Part shown: piece by piece, positions 27,065 to 40,851 of the stretch
Layout: every line of letters starts with the position of its first letter
Numbering within the stretch: position 1 is the first letter of the stretch
NCBI GenBank assembly: GCA_010405405.1
Contig: MU004230.1
Location: 579,744-643,743, forward strand
From: Microthyrium microscopicum
Taxonomy: Eukaryota > Ascomycota > Dothideomycetes > Microthyriales > Microthyriaceae
Reading direction: 5' to 3'
DNA length: 64,000 nucleotides
The notes under the pieces: generated by a model
The model's input: only the letters and a program-made list of their open reading frames with translations
Databases searched by the model: none
Told to the model about the DNA's origin: nothing
Position numbers and translations under genes: made by a program

Positions 27065-30000
27065 GTTGAAGAGTATGGATAGTCAGGAAGGTGGTTGATA
27101 GGTAGAGTTCAAGAGTATTTGTTTTGCTTGAAGTCTGATTTGCTTGCAGTGGCGAGTCTGTTTTCGAGCCGAATTCGGCAGGTGCGAGCTTGAATGATGC
27201 GCGCGGTTCAAGGCGCGGCTGCCATTCGGGTCGAATGCAGGATCCGCGCGAGCGGGTAGTCACGGGCAGGCGGCGGGCGCACGTGGTTTCGTCGGTTGCA
27301 TCCGTTATCCGATAACTTCTGGTCTTTTCAGAATCAAAATGTCTCTGTCGCGTCCGTGGATTCGTGGAAACATTACAAAATACTACAAGAGCCATCCAAG
27401 GCTCTGGGCCACGGGTGGCCCTTGTGAACCCGCAGGTTCGCAACCTATTTCACAAGGTTTGGGCAACATGGCGATCCGCGAACCCACGTCTGCTATGCTA
27501 GCCCATGTGCCAGGAGCATTTTATGTCGGTTCAATCTCATCTGGTCCCTGGAATCATTGACCTATTCTTGGTTTATTTCTCAAGTCTGTGAGTTCACGGC
27601 AATTCGGCTTGGTACCCCGAACAGCTATGATGGCTTAGAAGGTTTCTCCTCTCAAGATCTACTCGAACTGGAGAGGTTTTCACACAGCCAAAGAAAAATC
27701 GAATGCTAACTGCACCTTGGTCTTATCCAATGAATCAAAAGTTCTGTTTCGGCTTGTTTTTGGGAAGGAACGCATTTCAAGAATAAGGCTGATGCAAACG
27801 GAATCTTACTGAACCCTAGACTCTCCGCAGATCTTGATACGCGATTGCAAGCTTCTCCACAAAGTTCCAGAATCCTTCTCTATTGGGAACTGTCGCCGTC
27901 GCAAGCATATACTTTTCGCTTTTTCATGGCTCAGATACGAGATTCCTGCAGCTTTACTCAACTTCATCGTTGTTCAAGAGAAGATAGTCCTTGGTCTATA
28001 AATCTTTCAGAATCAAGGACTGTCATGATCATCGTAATCAGTAGATGAATTTTAAGTTGGGCTCATCCTTCCCACCTGTCGATCATCCAGCAAAGACCAC
28101 ATTCTACAATATCGTCTGTTATCACAGCCTATCATGCATAGTTGTATGTTTCTCCAGGGGAGTTGAGATAATACAATCTCGCAAAACCAACTTTCAAGAG
28201 CTGCAGGCGGAATTGCAGGAGCTAAGTGCTATCAACTCCAGTCCAGGATATACTTTATCAGTAATGTAATATCCTGTTTACTGCGAGCCATGAAAAAAAC
28301 GAGCCTCGCTTAGTAGTGTCAAAATAAGACAATATCCTATTTTCAGGGTTATGACTTGTATCCGAAAAAAAGGAGTCCATTCGATGGCAATAGTGAAAGT
28401 CAACGAATCGGTCTTTAATGTCCCCGCCTCTGACGCCCTTTGACTCCATCAAGGGCAGCGTGGAGGGTGGGCAAATTATATGAACTTTAACTATCAATCA
28501 ATTTAAACAGCGGCACTCGGCCACCCCAAGGCTGATTCCTTAGACCATAATATTTCCATGAGGAAGAGATGTCCATCGCTATGGTGTTACGCAAATAGAT
28601 GAACGCTTCAAAGACCGTGTTAGGATGCCAACTGCTCGCATTGCGCGTGGATGTATCAAATATGATTGAGGCTGCGAGGCCACAGCGTCACCAGGCTTTC
28701 AAAACTTGCTCCCAGTTAAACGAGAGGATAGGCATAAACTAGGGTTTTTGGCTACGCTGAGCTCGAGACGAGAAAATACGACAGGCTAAATATATTTGCA
28801 AAGATAATGAGTCGTGATATTAGATCTTATCCTGCAATACAATCCAAGGCAAACAAATGGATGGTGGTAGTCCGTCCCACCACTCGCAACCAACAGGACA
28901 GAAACACAAGCCTCGGCCCAGCTGTATTGGTGTGGTGTTTCAGTCTTGGAATGACTTGCGTCGTCTCCATACGCTGCGGGAGATTTAAACGTCTTTTGGA
29001 TTAGCGTGGAATGGCAATCCTTTGCTTACATTGCATTATGAATAGTTGTATTCTGGAAAGATATCTTTCAAACATTTGACAAGGGGCGTCAGTCTGATAC
29101 CAAATAAAACTCCTCAACCACTTCCTCGTCCATAATCTACTTGAGTTATCTTGAGACTGGACATCAAGTTGGAAGAGGGCGTCGAATGTCGAGGAAAACT
29201 CTGAGACATGTGCAGTAAATCCATGTCAGGTTCAAATTGGTCTTCTGAATGCACCTCTACGCACTGATAGGTATCATCCTGTATGATGATGGGCCCTGAC
29301 AAGGTTGATATTGGCTGGTCCATTGGCGTGTGCCGACGATATTGATGAGCTGAGATCTCTGCTCAACAGACAAGCCCAATTGCGCATCTCAATGTGCGGG
29401 TACATCCTGAAGGTCCGGGAGGCCCAAGATGACTGGGGTGAACCTATTCTCCTCGTCTGCTCGTCCATGGTCTACGGGGGGAAGACGTAGAATTGGTAGC
29501 ATGTCTTGTGGGCTCATGTTGCTCGCATTGCATGTGCTGTTGACTCTTGAGTGTGGAGGTCTGGTCTTGTTCCCAAATCGTTGGTGATCTCCGTGTACCT
29601 ACTACTGAAGCACTCTATATGTCGATGTGTATTAAGGTCTGGATCTGACCCTGTTCAAGGGAATTATTTGGGTTCGACCTAGGCTAGAGTAGTAAGATAA
29701 TCATACATTTGGCATTGTGTCCCACCACTACCTGTTGTTCTTACTATATCGCTGCCTCGTTGTAAGCTGTACCACTCACGCCGTCAACTACCGTTGTTCA
29801 AGTGTTTCCTCAGACAGCATCCCACGGAGTTTCTTCTCTACTGTGCCAAAAAGAGTAACTTTTGAGATTGATGTCGCTGACGGATACACGGCCATTACCA
29901 TTGTAAACTGCGCCAGATTGTTTCCGTCCAGCTGTACTCTAGAGAACTACGCTTCAGCATCCTCTTCCACTGCCGTTGCCCAGGCCGATCCAAGCTGCGC

Positions 30001-30421
30001 TTTGCTTGTTGCTTGTGGCCACTGAACACTGGATATTGGACAAATCTACCAGCCATTTAGCCGCACTACCTCGCTGCAACGTCAAGTGTATGCGCCACCC
30101 GCCAGCTTAATTACTCACCTCTTCTGGTGGTGTTTCCCGGGCCCGCGCTCATGCGACCACACCTTGTCGTCGCAAAACACGGTCATCGTGCCACTTGTCA
30201 GCCATCTCTTGTTCGTTGAGCTTCTTCTAGAGCCCCTTTTGTGCGTCTTCTCCTATTTGGCCCACCATTCGGTAACAACCGCTACTACCTGCAAGGACCC
30301 AGTCCACCGTGGATCCTAAACTGCTTTCCCCGCTCCCAACATCTCCACCATCAACAACCAGGTCCACGGACCGCGCAGATCCAGTGCTCACGCCAACTTC
30401 TCTCGTCTTGAGCCTACCTAT
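27065..30421. other. 3.4-kb intergenic stretch
   Basis: There is no supportable gene. Short frames on both strands (for example 27339-27560 plus, 29717-30025 plus, 29114-29323 minus) show no domain and no compatible splice sites. From about 29.7 kb onward the plus strand is rich in C and T, as in long leaders of fungal regulatory genes, so the last several hundred bases are probably the 5' leader and promoter of the regulator that follows. Confidence 0.55.
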
Positions 30422-33381
30422 ATGATGCAAACAATCATGTCCGCCTTTGTGCCGTCAACTTCCAATAAGGAACCTGTTCAGAGAAGTAAGTTATACAGTA
30501 TCATTCGTACGCAATGCGCGACTGACTCGGACAGACTATGTCTTCGTCGACGAACACAACCGTCATAAGCGGCTCAAAGGTATGTGTTCTGCCTTGGATC
30601 CATACCAAGCTATTGAATTAATTATGCCATAGTTATGCGAGCGTGCGAAGGATGCCGCCGGCGCAAGATCAAATGCGATTCCGCCACCACCAATACTTGG
30701 CCATGTGCTGCATGTACCCGGCTGAAGCTACAATGCGTTCCTCCCAGCGTAAGCTACGAGAAGGAATCACCAACGCCCGGTACTCATACATTCGAGCTGC
30801 AAAAAAGCCATTCATATCCATCGATCGAACAGTCAGACCATCCTGACATGCCCCAGGGCGTTATGCAATCTCAATATAGCACCATAGACTCGACGCTTCA
30901 CTCCTCAATACAATCACACTATGGGGATGTCAGGGGCATGCAATCCGGATATCTGGATAGCACAACATCCCCCGAAATGTTGCATTATGGTGGCATGGCA
31001 GCCACTTCATTACATCGGCACCCGAATAGTGCAGCAATGTATGCTGCCTCGCAAAGCGTCCCGCCACCGCCCATGTCAGAGCAGGGATGGGCAACAGAAT
31101 CCACGGCCTCAACACTTGCAGATGCATTTGGTGATCTCCAAATTGACCTTGCGGCCAAAGGTATTTAAGTCAATTATCAATTGTTTGGACACGAATATTG
31201 ACCTTTTCTAGCTCCTTATATTGCAGATCAAAAGGAACTTGCAGAGTCACCAGCAGTCCAGGAATATGAGGTCGACCTTCCAATGCTACTGGGGCCTGAT
31301 AAACGAATTCGAATACCTGCAGAGATGATGCCTTCCGAACAGAAAGCGCTGCATTATTTCAAGTACTTCTTCGATAACATCCATCCCTTTATACCTGTTT
31401 TATGTCAGCCAGCATTTTATCAACAATGGGCTCATAACCGAGAGTCGATTCCTCCTCTTCTACTGGAGTCAATATTCGCTTGCACCACTGCCATGCTCAA
31501 CGAGACACAAGAATTCAATCAGTGGATAGCTCTTGCGATACGTAAGTTAATCGCCTATTGATGGTTTATGCAAAAGCTTATGCGCTTAGGTCACGAAGAG
31601 AGTTACAAAGATGTACCCCGACTAACTACAGTCCAAGCACAGCTGTTGCTAATGAAAGCAAAAGAATCACAACCACAAAAAAGAGGGTATTTCTATCGAT
31701 CCTGGATGTCAATAGTGAACATTATAGCCATGTCAAAGGATCTTGGTTTACACGAGCACCTTGAGTCTCATGAGGACGAAGGCTCCTGTGGTTTTAGTAC
31801 TCCAGAGTGTGTAAGCAGAACTAGGATCTGGCAAACTCTCTCCATTCTCGAGGCTATGGTTGGTGGACCGCAAGGTAATTCATACTCCCAACTGTGTTCG
31901 GAATACTGCTAAATCTACTAGCGCGCTACGAGTTCAGTATCGATCCAGAGACTGTGGACTGTAACGAACCCAACCCCGACCTGTTGAATGGTGTTGAATA
32001 CCAAGTCTCGCGACAATTTACATACATGTCTCGCTGCATCATCAACGTGCGGAAAACAATCAAGTCATTCCTCAAACTTCGAAGAAAAGGGCCGGATTGG
32101 AGCTTGAATGAAGCGTATACCTCTGTGGAAAGCCTATATCACAAGTGGACGTCCGACTGCCCGCAAGATCTTCAAGTTGTTTGCCCTCCGGACGATTCGC
32201 TTCCATGGATTGCTTCACCATTTGTTGGAAATATGGCAGCATACTGGCATCTAAGCATCGTCATGCACCATCGACCGCAAATTCACTATTTGATGGAGCA
32301 CGTGCCTGGCGATTCTTGGAGACCATACATGCTGATTTGCTTGGACTCTTCCAAGAAAATTATACGAATCTTTGAAAGCATGATTTCAACATACAAGACC
32401 GAGTCTTTGAGAGCTATGCTACGAGGTATAAGTTTCACAATATATTCCGTCTTAACATGCACCATGTTGCATCTTGTAGGTTGATCTATGCTAGTTCTAT
32501 TAGTGCGTTACTGACATTCACAGGCTGCTATCACTGCTCCCGATCCGGAAATTAATAACGCTGCTCGTGATTATTTCGTTCGCTCAATGAGGCTTTTGGA
32601 AAACACGACACCTCTTTGGCCAATGAACAGTATCAAAGCGCAAATTCAAGCACTAAGAGAGGCTTTCTCAGCTGATATGAGCAAACCCTTTGATTTGAAG
32701 CCTGGCTTTCCATTTGGAAGTCCCACGCCTCAACCACAAGATCTTCCTTCTATCTCCCAACAATCATCATATTCGAATCAACAACATGAATCCCATACTC
32801 CCATAGATTCAAACCCAGTCAGTTACAACCTTGTCCTTCCCGTTACCCCTCCCACATCCATTTCGGAGGAAGACAAGCAAACTGACTCTCCGGTTGTTCA
32901 ACAGTCTGTGGGAATGATGTCTCAAAGCAATGCTCAACAGCACAACTCCATGCCATCGGCTAGTCCTCAGGCTCAATGGAATCCGTCTCATGTTTTTAAG
33001 TATGCATACTCCCATCCTTTCAAATAAAAACTAGGTACTGACTTGAGTAGCAAATGGAACACGGCGTTCTGGTCGCCAGCATCTCAGCGAGGCGCTACAG
33101 TTGAACAGTACTCTCCGTCATTATCCAACGTTTCTGCAGTGCCCGATTACGAACTTCACACACCAACCAACGATTACAGCCCCACAGCATACTCGTCTCA
33201 CAGCTTTTCGCCAGAAACACCACAGTCCGCCATGACTCCGCGACCACTACCTACTTCATTCCCTAACATTGGTATCGAATATGTCTCACCAGCTGCGTGG
33301 CAAGAGGCCGTAGCAACATCCTTCGGTACTGGGCTTAAACGACGATGGGACGGCCCACAAGGTGGGAAACATATGGGCTGA
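30422..33381 (+). CDS. Zn2Cys6 transcription factor with fungal-specific middle homology region
   Basis: Eight exons (30422-30485, 30535-30579, 30633-31160, 31212-31541, 31590-31874, 31922-32475, 32524-32999, 33048-33381) give 871 residues with frame kept throughout. The first two small exons encode the N-terminus ending YVFVDEHNRHKRLK, which joins VMRACEGCRRRKIKC. The zinc cluster has Cys at 41, 44, 51, 61, 64 and 71 (CX2CX6CX9CX2CX6C), followed by a basic/hydrophobic linker. A fungal_trans-type domain spans roughly residues 240-640 (ALHYFKYFFDNIHPFIPVL, WQTLSILEAMVGGPQ). The C-terminal third is Gln/Ser/Pro-rich, a likely activation region. I cannot assign its regulon. Intron 3 has a second acceptor 15 nt downstream (31226), and intron 7 has one 3 nt downstream (33050); both keep the frame. 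Confidence 0.88.
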
Positions 33382-36300
33382 TGTGTCACTTTTACCCACA
33401 TGCTACGATGACGGAAAACGACGAAATGCTCGACGAGGACATATGAACGCGAATGATGATTTGCACGATTAGTTGGTGCGAAACCAAAAATGGCCATTGC
33501 GCACAAGGCTCGATGAACGACGATGAGTTCTATAACGAAGCTACTTTCACGCATCCAGGCCTCGATATACGCTATACATTCACCACCGACGACCCACATA
33601 CCCATTTCCCTTTTTGAATAGCGCAAACACTGCAAGTTTTGCCAAGTTTCCTGTGTACAATGCAAGGCGCAATTGAAAGGAGGAAAAGTTTCAACAGTAC
33701 GCGATCTACCCGCCCCTTATCCATGTCTGTAATCCTCTGTATTGTCTTTTCTAGCGCCGCTGGCGATCATTGGAAGGATCTATCAAATGTCTTGTGTTAA
33801 ACGACTATTTTGTACAATACCAAATGTCTCACATGTCAATCTTTTATTACATCTCGTGTTCAATGTAAAATGAGCGAAAGCGAATATCTTGATTTATCTG
33901 CCACTTTTTGCCTTGTGCATTACACTGTTTCGACGCATCTCGGACGACCGAAGTGGAGATTCGATCGCCCTTTTATGCTCTGAACACTGCTAGAGCTACT
34001 TTGATAGAAGATCCTCGGAACTCCCGACATGGGAAAAGTTTAATGTTACTGCATCCATGAGCAAGCTTTGCGGATGTCCAACTGCCTTCATATTGGTTGC
34101 TTCAGTCACTGTTTACTTCAGGGAAAATGCACACTTTTTATGTAATGCTTGAAGTTTTCACATATCATCTAGAGTATATATGCCATTCATGACGTGGTGG
34201 CATGATGCTTATTCTAATCGAACGTTGCCGTCAAGCCGAAACAGCCACGCGGCTTGCTGCTGTAGATCCTGGTAACGAGGTACGTTTATAGATCTTCTTA
34301 ACTGAAGGACTTATAGGTTTGGATGGATGGCTTACAAACCCATGCGCCAGGGCGATGGTACAAGACGCGAATGGACTACTTACCTAGCGGTTAAAGGTAT
34401 GGAACCCGCTACATCTAACTACTAGTATGTTGTAGTCTCGATTTCGACGATATTTGAATCTGGAAGATTGACATTTGCTAAAAGACAGGATAGTATAAAA
34501 GCCTAACAAGCTTGCAATTCTACAATATTGACTGAAGACTCGGAGGACGCTGTATCTGATCTGCCAAAAGTAGAGCGTAGAGCTTTGGCAGATGTGTAAA
34601 AGCTAGTTTCGAAAAGGCATCAGTTCCTGCTCATCCTTAGAGCCATCTCTTCACCCTTTCAGTGCAGTCCAAAGGCCTTTGAAGAGTCGTTTCATCATGT
34701 ATGGTCCAGGCTCTTGCGAGAATAGCTTTCTCAGGACTCAGCGCTTGAAAAGGAGCCCGTTCCAGCTACAGCGTCGAGAAGCTGAAAGCTATCGTTCGGC
34801 AAGTACTGCTTGAAGTTGGAGAGAAAGACAGCACCGAAAGGTAAAGCAAGCCTTTATACATTGCTTCTCCATACCCAGGGAGTTTCATCAGCGCCTTTCA
34901 ACTTAGTTCTGGCCAGTATTTGGAACCTTGGAGATAAGTCATAAGAGGACCTGACTGATCAGAAGACCGGTTCTCTCTAGGCGTGCAGCTTTGGCTATTT
35001 GACCCACATTTTTCAGATCATTCAGCGGCGGAAGGAAAGCGAGACAACTCTCCAAGTCTTCATGAGCTTGTGGCAAAGTTTCGACCTAAAGCCAGGACTA
35101 TAGTGGAAGAAAGAGGAATGTCTGAGCCTGTAGGAGGCGAAGTAAGCACGCCAGTTGGGCTATCCTTTTCGGCGATAGCATCCTCGTAGGAATGCAGGAG
35201 ATATTGGCTCCGTGTTTCTGCTCCGCTGAAAGATATCTTTCTCAACTCAGCCAAGAACATAGCAATCGCCACGGAAGTTTTTGGGCCCTTTTCCATGCGC
35301 CCAGGTATTTTGAGATTTTGAGCAGCTCTTCTTCCGCCTCCAGACTTGGCTTCTGGCCGAGACTTAACAACAGGTCATTGAAGATCTGAAAGGCCGTCTG
35401 GCCATCCACCCTCCGCCGTGCTAACTCCCGGATCCAGGCAATAGGTTTCTGGCATACCTCCCTTCGTCTTTGAGACACAGGGCCGTTTCTCTGCGAAGTA
35501 AAACGGCAGCAGCGAGAAGCTACGACTTCAGCAAGCAATCGACTTTTTAGAAGCCAGGTTCCTCGCAGCTCCCTAGGGTCGACGGTCATCAGGACCAGCT
35601 GGCTGCGCAAGTGATTTGTGGCACGTTACCCACACATGTCCTTGAATCCAAAATAGTGAACTGCAGCTGAGCTGGAAGTGTTCAGGTCAACATGTCGACG
35701 AGAAGACAGAATGACAGAAAAGCTGTAATGACGCTTCTCTGTCTAGGATATACGATATTTAGCGACATGAATTGAACCAACTAAATACATTAGCCAACTA
35801 TCTTGATGTTTCTTCACCTACCTGCAAGTCTTGCTGTACATCTTTGTGCTACTATTTAGTTCAAGTGGTAGGCACGAGAACAAGCAGAATCGACTAGTCT
35901 TATCCAAGTATGCAAACGCCCATGTAGCATGTCAATCACTGAAAGAGAGGAAAAGAAAAGGGAACATAAGAAGACAGGGCGCTCTAAAGCACAGCAGTCC
36001 ATGGCAGTGTTTACAATTCTGATATTCACCAACCTCGCATCCAAAATTGACCCCTATATCGGTCATCTCAAAATAGAACCCACAAACATTCTTCTCTCCA
36101 TTTCTCCAGACGATCTCACTTATACCCCGCCGAATTGGATCTTTCTCAATGTAGCCCTAGCATACAACCATACCGCATGGAGGTCTTGTCCGGGGTAGCG
36201 GCATACAAGCTATAGGCTCATTCGTTCCTCGCACCGCAAATATCAATGAGCAATTCATAAAATTCGTTGACTGGTGCTCCATACGAGTATTGAGAAAAGA

Positions 36301-36579
36301 TTCCTGGTTTTCCAAAGACCGCTCGCCACGACATATGGAAGGCTAAAACCCTGTACATCAAGCCGAGGTAGCAGGGCTTCAATGCACAAGGTGTCTGCGT
36401 AAATTATAGCAAGGAGAAAAAAATTATTCTGCTTCCATATTGACAACACGGCCTTGCGTTTTCATACTCCACTTACCTTTTCGACACCGTGCTATAAACT
36501 CGTCATTTTGGCACAGATACGAAAAACGAACCTACCATACTCTACTCCTCAGTTTTGACATCGTCACATAAGTAGCACG
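33382..36579. other. 3.2-kb intergenic stretch with relics
   Basis: No intact gene lies here. The first 400 bp is probably the 3' untranslated region of the regulator. A shuffled relic of the Sfi1-like gene lies at about 35.15-35.6 kb (separate entry). An exon-like island at 34771-34840 (plus) runs open between an acceptor-like CTACAG and a donor-like GGTAAAGC and reads SVEKLKAIVRQVLLEVGEK; I cannot assign it. The rest is featureless. Confidence 0.5.
35150..35605 (-). pseudogene. Rearranged relic of the Sfi1-like gene at 50.8-52.4 kb
   Basis: Minus-strand 35253-35605 reads IAWIRELARRRVDGQTAFQ then IFNDLLLSLGQ and KISKYLGAWKRAQ. It aligns with VAWISEMAQRREGGQTPSK, VYNDLCESHGQ and TPKYREAMKEAQ of the intact protein. 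A frameshift follows (RGDCYVLG and a stop in the next frame, against RGDFYVLG). Directly downstream, 35150-35252 reads SQYLLHSYEDAIAEKD, matching TETLLNSYDNAIAESS, which in the intact gene lies upstream of the first block. The order is therefore swapped, as at the junction of two head-to-tail copies. DNA matches are still visible (CCAAGAACATAG at about 35257 and 51871). No expression signals are recognisable. Confidence 0.75.
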
Positions 36580-38060
36580 ATGCCATACCTCCAAACCACC
36601 TACCCCAGCATTGCCATAATTGGCGCCGGCATCGGAGGTCTAGTCCTCGCGCTCCAATTGCACGCCCACGGCTTCACGAACATCCATCTCTTCGAATCCG
36701 CCGACGTTTTGACTACTCTCGGTGTGGGCATCAACGTCCAGCCGCACGCCGTCCTCGTGCTACGCAACCTCGGCCTGCTACCCGCCCTCGAGGCGACAGG
36801 CGTGCAAACGCAAGAACTCAACTACTACAACAAACACGGCGATGCCATCATCAGCGAGCCACGCGGACTGGACGCTGGGTATGCGGTGCCGCAGCTGAGC
36901 ATTCATAGGGGCGAGTTCCAGATGTTGTTGCTGGATGCTGTTAAGGAACGGTTGGGCGAGGAGAGGATCCATTTAAACCATCTGTTCACGCGGTTTGAAC
37001 AAGATGAAGACAAGAAGAATGTGACGGCGCATTTCATCAGAAGAGGGAGCGAGGAGAAGGCCGATATCCCAGAGTTTACGGCGGATTTGCTAGTTGCAGC
37101 TGACGGTATCAACTCCACAGTCAGACGGATTCTGTATCCGAAGGAAGGTCCACCGCGGTTCTCAGGAAGAATACTGTGGCGCGGATGTGTGGAGCGGAAC
37201 AAGTACTTGACGGGCGCGAGTATGGTGTGGGGTGGGCATGCTAATCAAAAGTTCGTCGCGTATCCTATTTCAGCGAGAGCACAGCGACGTGGGCGAAGTT
37301 TAGTAAATTGGATCTGCGAATTGCGCGTTCGGGGTGAAGATGATCCGGATACCACACCGCCAAAAGCAGATTGGTTGGCAACTGTACCAAAGGAGCGATT
37401 CGCGCCGCCATTTGACAATTGGAAGATGGGTGGACTTGGTGTCAAGGATCTCGTGGATGAGACGGAAAAGCTGTTTGAGTTTCCCATGTGCGACCGTGAT
37501 CCGATCGAGCGGTGGTCTTTTGGAAGACTTACCATGATTGGTGACGCAGCACATCCAATGTATCCCAGTAAGTTGAGGGCCTGGTATGCGCTTGGAGTTT
37601 TACTAATACGGGGCCAGTTGGATCAAATGGAGCTTCTCAAGCGATTTTAGATGCAGAAGCGCTGACAAATGCTCTCATTGCCCACGCGATCGACCCAGAC
37701 ACTTATCGTACGACGTACGACATTCCGGCAGCTCTGATAGCCTATCAAGACGAGAGATTGCCGCCGACTGCGAAAATTGTGATGGCAAACCGAGGAAATG
37801 GACCTGATCAAGTCATGCAAGTCGCCGAGGAACGCGCGCCGAATGGATTTGCGGATATCAACAATGTGATTTCAAAATCAGAACTGGAAGACATTGGAAG
37901 GGCATACAAGGCAATAGCAGGATTTGAAATCGACAAAGTCAACAAACGGGCAGCGGAAACGAATGGGGAAGCAGAAAGACGCGGGCTCAAGAGTCCTGCG
38001 GGCTGGATGAAAGAGCGAAGTGATAACAAAAGCAAAGCAGGGCTTGTTTCGGTATTGTAA
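36580..38060 (+). CDS. FAD-dependent monooxygenase, PhzS-like
   Basis: Exons are 36580-37567 and 37618-38060 (50-bp intron with TACTAAT branch), giving 476 residues. An N-terminal Rossmann FAD motif IAIIGAGIGG (Gly15, 17, 20) is followed by GVGINVQPHAV, then a central LLVAADGINSTVR (DG motif) and GDAAHPMYPIGSNGASQAIL, which the splice assembles. These are the landmarks of class A flavin hydroxylases. Segments such as SEPRGLDAGY and SIHRGEFQMLLLDAVKERLG resemble bacterial PhzS (phenazine hydroxylase) more than fungal salicylate hydroxylases, as far as I can judge from memory. The substrate is unknown; NAD(P)H and O2 would be cosubstrates. It stands alone, with no neighbouring biosynthetic genes. 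The residues after about 430 are charged and probably variable. Confidence 0.9.
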
Positions 38061-39512
38061 AATAGTGCATGATCGCCAGACTTTGACGACCTAACAGGAC
38101 ATATGGGAATTTGGAGTTGCGGTAAACAAAAATAAGAGATGACATGCTGCATTTGAGTTGCTGTCAGATTAGATCAAGTTATGCTCCATGGAGATTCATG
38201 CCGGCAAAGCGCGAAACACGATGTGAGTCGGTTAAGCAGCTTTGCAGTTCTTGGCTTTGAACAGTCAAGTCTTTGAATATCATCATCCAGTCAAATGCAG
38301 CGTAGAAGAGGCTTCTTCCTTGAATGATTGATTGAATCTGGATGTCTGCGCTGGCAGCTGTTTGGTTTCAATTCTGTATTGTTATCTTCCAGACATATGA
38401 AGGAGTGTTGCGAGGATAACATGAAGGATTCATGCCATGATCCAAACTCCTGGTGGCCAATTGACAAGGTGCAAATGCAAGACCATAGCGGTACATAACG
38501 AGTTTATCCAAGTGCCATATGTGATTTCGTAAATGTTGTTGGTGAGAGGAAGAGTGTAGCCAGTACGGTTCATCGATGGCAGATTGAGGAAAACTAGTGT
38601 AAAGATGCCAGAGTTGAAGAAGACTAGTCAGCTGAAATGCAGCTGAAGCTTAAGGCGTAGATGCAACATGTCCTCAAGTGGTACGCGCAGAGATAATTTG
38701 ATGAATATGCAAATGGCTTGAAGTTGTTGTCGATGTCGAAGAGATGATTTGGACAGGTACGGTCAAAATAGGCGGCAGGCATTATGATCAGGGCGCCACC
38801 GAAGCATTCCATTGGTTGGAGCATGGGTTAGTTTGCGGCAGCAGGAGCTCTGGGTAGAAGCTGGATTTGGCAGGCACAGGTGGGCATAAAAGGAAGCTGT
38901 GACCCTGGCCAGACGCGCCTGCATTTTTCGAGCTCAGAAGCTTCACGACTTACGAACTAATTCAGATCCAGACAAAGTCTTGGCATCAAATCAAGACTCC
39001 ATTACCATCTCCAAATCTTACTTCACTCTGCAACATAACTTTTCTGTCAGCACTTGATTGCGACACTTATTAACCTGTTGGATTCACTGCGCATCAATCC
39101 GTTTGCTCGGTTCTTGCCCTGATCCAGCTCTTGTCGCTATTCTACTTTTACAGCCTTGTCGAGTGAATATTGAAAAAGATCAACCTGCTGTACCGCCAAA
39201 ACTACTATTACCAACACCACTAGCATTAGCCGACCAACAATTGCTCGCATTCCTCCACCTTTGTCTCCAACACCCTGGTACACATCTTCAAATCGCCGGC
39301 TATTTTACACTTTTCTCTCTCAAACATCGACGGGCCTACCCGACCGTGGCTGTTTAGGCTGCATCACCACCAATCACAGCACTCTATACTTCTCTGCATC
39401 CCCGGATCCCATTTGATACTCACACTCTTCAAGCCGCTTCCGCCATTGGGCCAAATCCACGCTACCCTAACGTCGGTTCTGTCAAAATCTTTTCCTCTAC
39501 CCTATTTAGTCC
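38061..39512. other. 1.45-kb intergenic stretch
   Basis: No gene is recognisable. From about 38.95 kb the plus strand becomes pyrimidine-rich and contains a short frame at 39058-39357 without a domain. This part is most likely promoter and leader of the histone-fold gene. Confidence 0.5.
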
Positions 39513-40274
39513 ATGGCTCAGGCCCCTTACAACGACGAGCTCGATTACGCCCCGCGTTCTCCCAACCTCAACCCCCAGTACGACAGCTACGAACCAGAAC
39601 CCCTGCACCCTCAACACCAGTCGTATCGCGGGAGCATTTCTCAAGCCTCGCCCTTTTCACCTACTGGGAACGCCGACTATTTCGGTCGCGGTTCCATTAG
39701 CTCCTTTCCGCCCGCTACAATGCCAGTACCAAAAATGGAGCACGATGACGAAGAATATGGCGCGCCAAAACGTCGAGGACGCGGCAAGAAAGTCAAACAA
39801 GAGGATGAGATGGATACGGGAGGCGACGAGACTCATGAGAGCGCAAGTGGTGGCATCGAAGTCAAGACCAAATTTCCCGTAGCACGGATAAAGCGTATAA
39901 TGCAGGCGGATGAAGATGTAGGAAAGGTGGCTCAAGTAACACCAGTTGCAGTGGGTAAGTTTAAACCAGAGTCCGTCAACCGTACCACAAATTACTAACA
40001 CTCAATAGCCAAAGCACTAGAGCTATTCATGGTATCGCTCATTACACGTTCTGCTGGGGAGGCGAGAACAAGAAATTCGAAACGTGTTCTTCCAGGACAT
40101 CTGAAGGCGGCAGTCATGGGCGACGAGCAATTTGACTTTCTTAACGAAATCGTCAGCAAAGTCCAAGATGCACCAGTGGCCGGACAGAAAGGATTGGGTT
40201 TGGAAGGCGAAGAAGAGCCCGAAGGGAAGAAGAAGCGCGGTCGGAGAAAAAAGGCAGAGTCGCCTGAGTTCTAG
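39513..40274 (+). CDS. BUR6: Histone-fold protein, NC2-alpha/Bur6 (DRAP1) type
   Basis: Exons are 39513-39954 and 40009-40274 (54-bp intron, branch ATTACTAAC), giving 235 residues. The histone fold runs from [20 protein letters not shown] through [41 protein letters not shown] and [11 protein letters not shown]. This matches NC2-alpha (yeast Bur6), which pairs with NC2-beta on TBP-DNA to regulate RNA polymerase II initiation. The spacing and the DEQFDFL ending favour Bur6 over the Dpb3 polymerase-epsilon subunit. The roughly 100-residue N-terminal extension is disordered (Pro, Ser, Tyr, His). Basic patches RRGRGKK before and KKKRGRRKK after the fold are likely nuclear localisation or DNA-contact segments. 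Confidence 0.87.
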
Positions 40275-40851
40275 GAAATCTCACCATCTCTGCCTAACCA
40301 ACCACCTTTAACCACTCTTCCTTCTCGCATTCGTCGGCGTTGATGTCCTTTTCAAGGAACGACGAGACTTACCAGTACTCGAATCGTTAGCGAGTTAGCT
40401 GCTGCATGATTTAGGAACAGGTAGACAAATATGCACCTAGCTTCCACTTTTTAATGAAGACATTTCTTTTGCTTAATGATAAATTCGTTGATAAACGTCG
40501 AGTAGATGTCGAACATGTGTACCTCCCAATATCATCTTGAGATCAGAGATCCCGTCTTGATGTTTACGCCTCGGCGTGGGATCAGCCTTGCAGACCCATG
40601 AGCCAATCATATCGTGTCCATTTAGCAGCGCCTAAAAATTCAAGACATTAAACTCTCTCCCTCTTCATTCTGTCCTCCTGACATTCATCACGCGTTTACT
40701 GGCCTCTGGACGTGTCAAAGTCTTGCACTATTCTATCAATATGATCGAATAGTATTGTCATCTCCTACTCAGCCTCGCCTTCTCACTTAAATCGAGTTTC
40801 CTCCTACCATCATAATCCTCACCGTCAATACCTCTCCTCCCTTCATCCAAC
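40275..40851. other. Intergenic between the Bur6-like and Nuc1 genes
   Basis: This is 577 bp without a gene. It should hold the 3' end of the upstream gene and the promoter of the nuclease; no distinctive element was recognised. Confidence 0.5.
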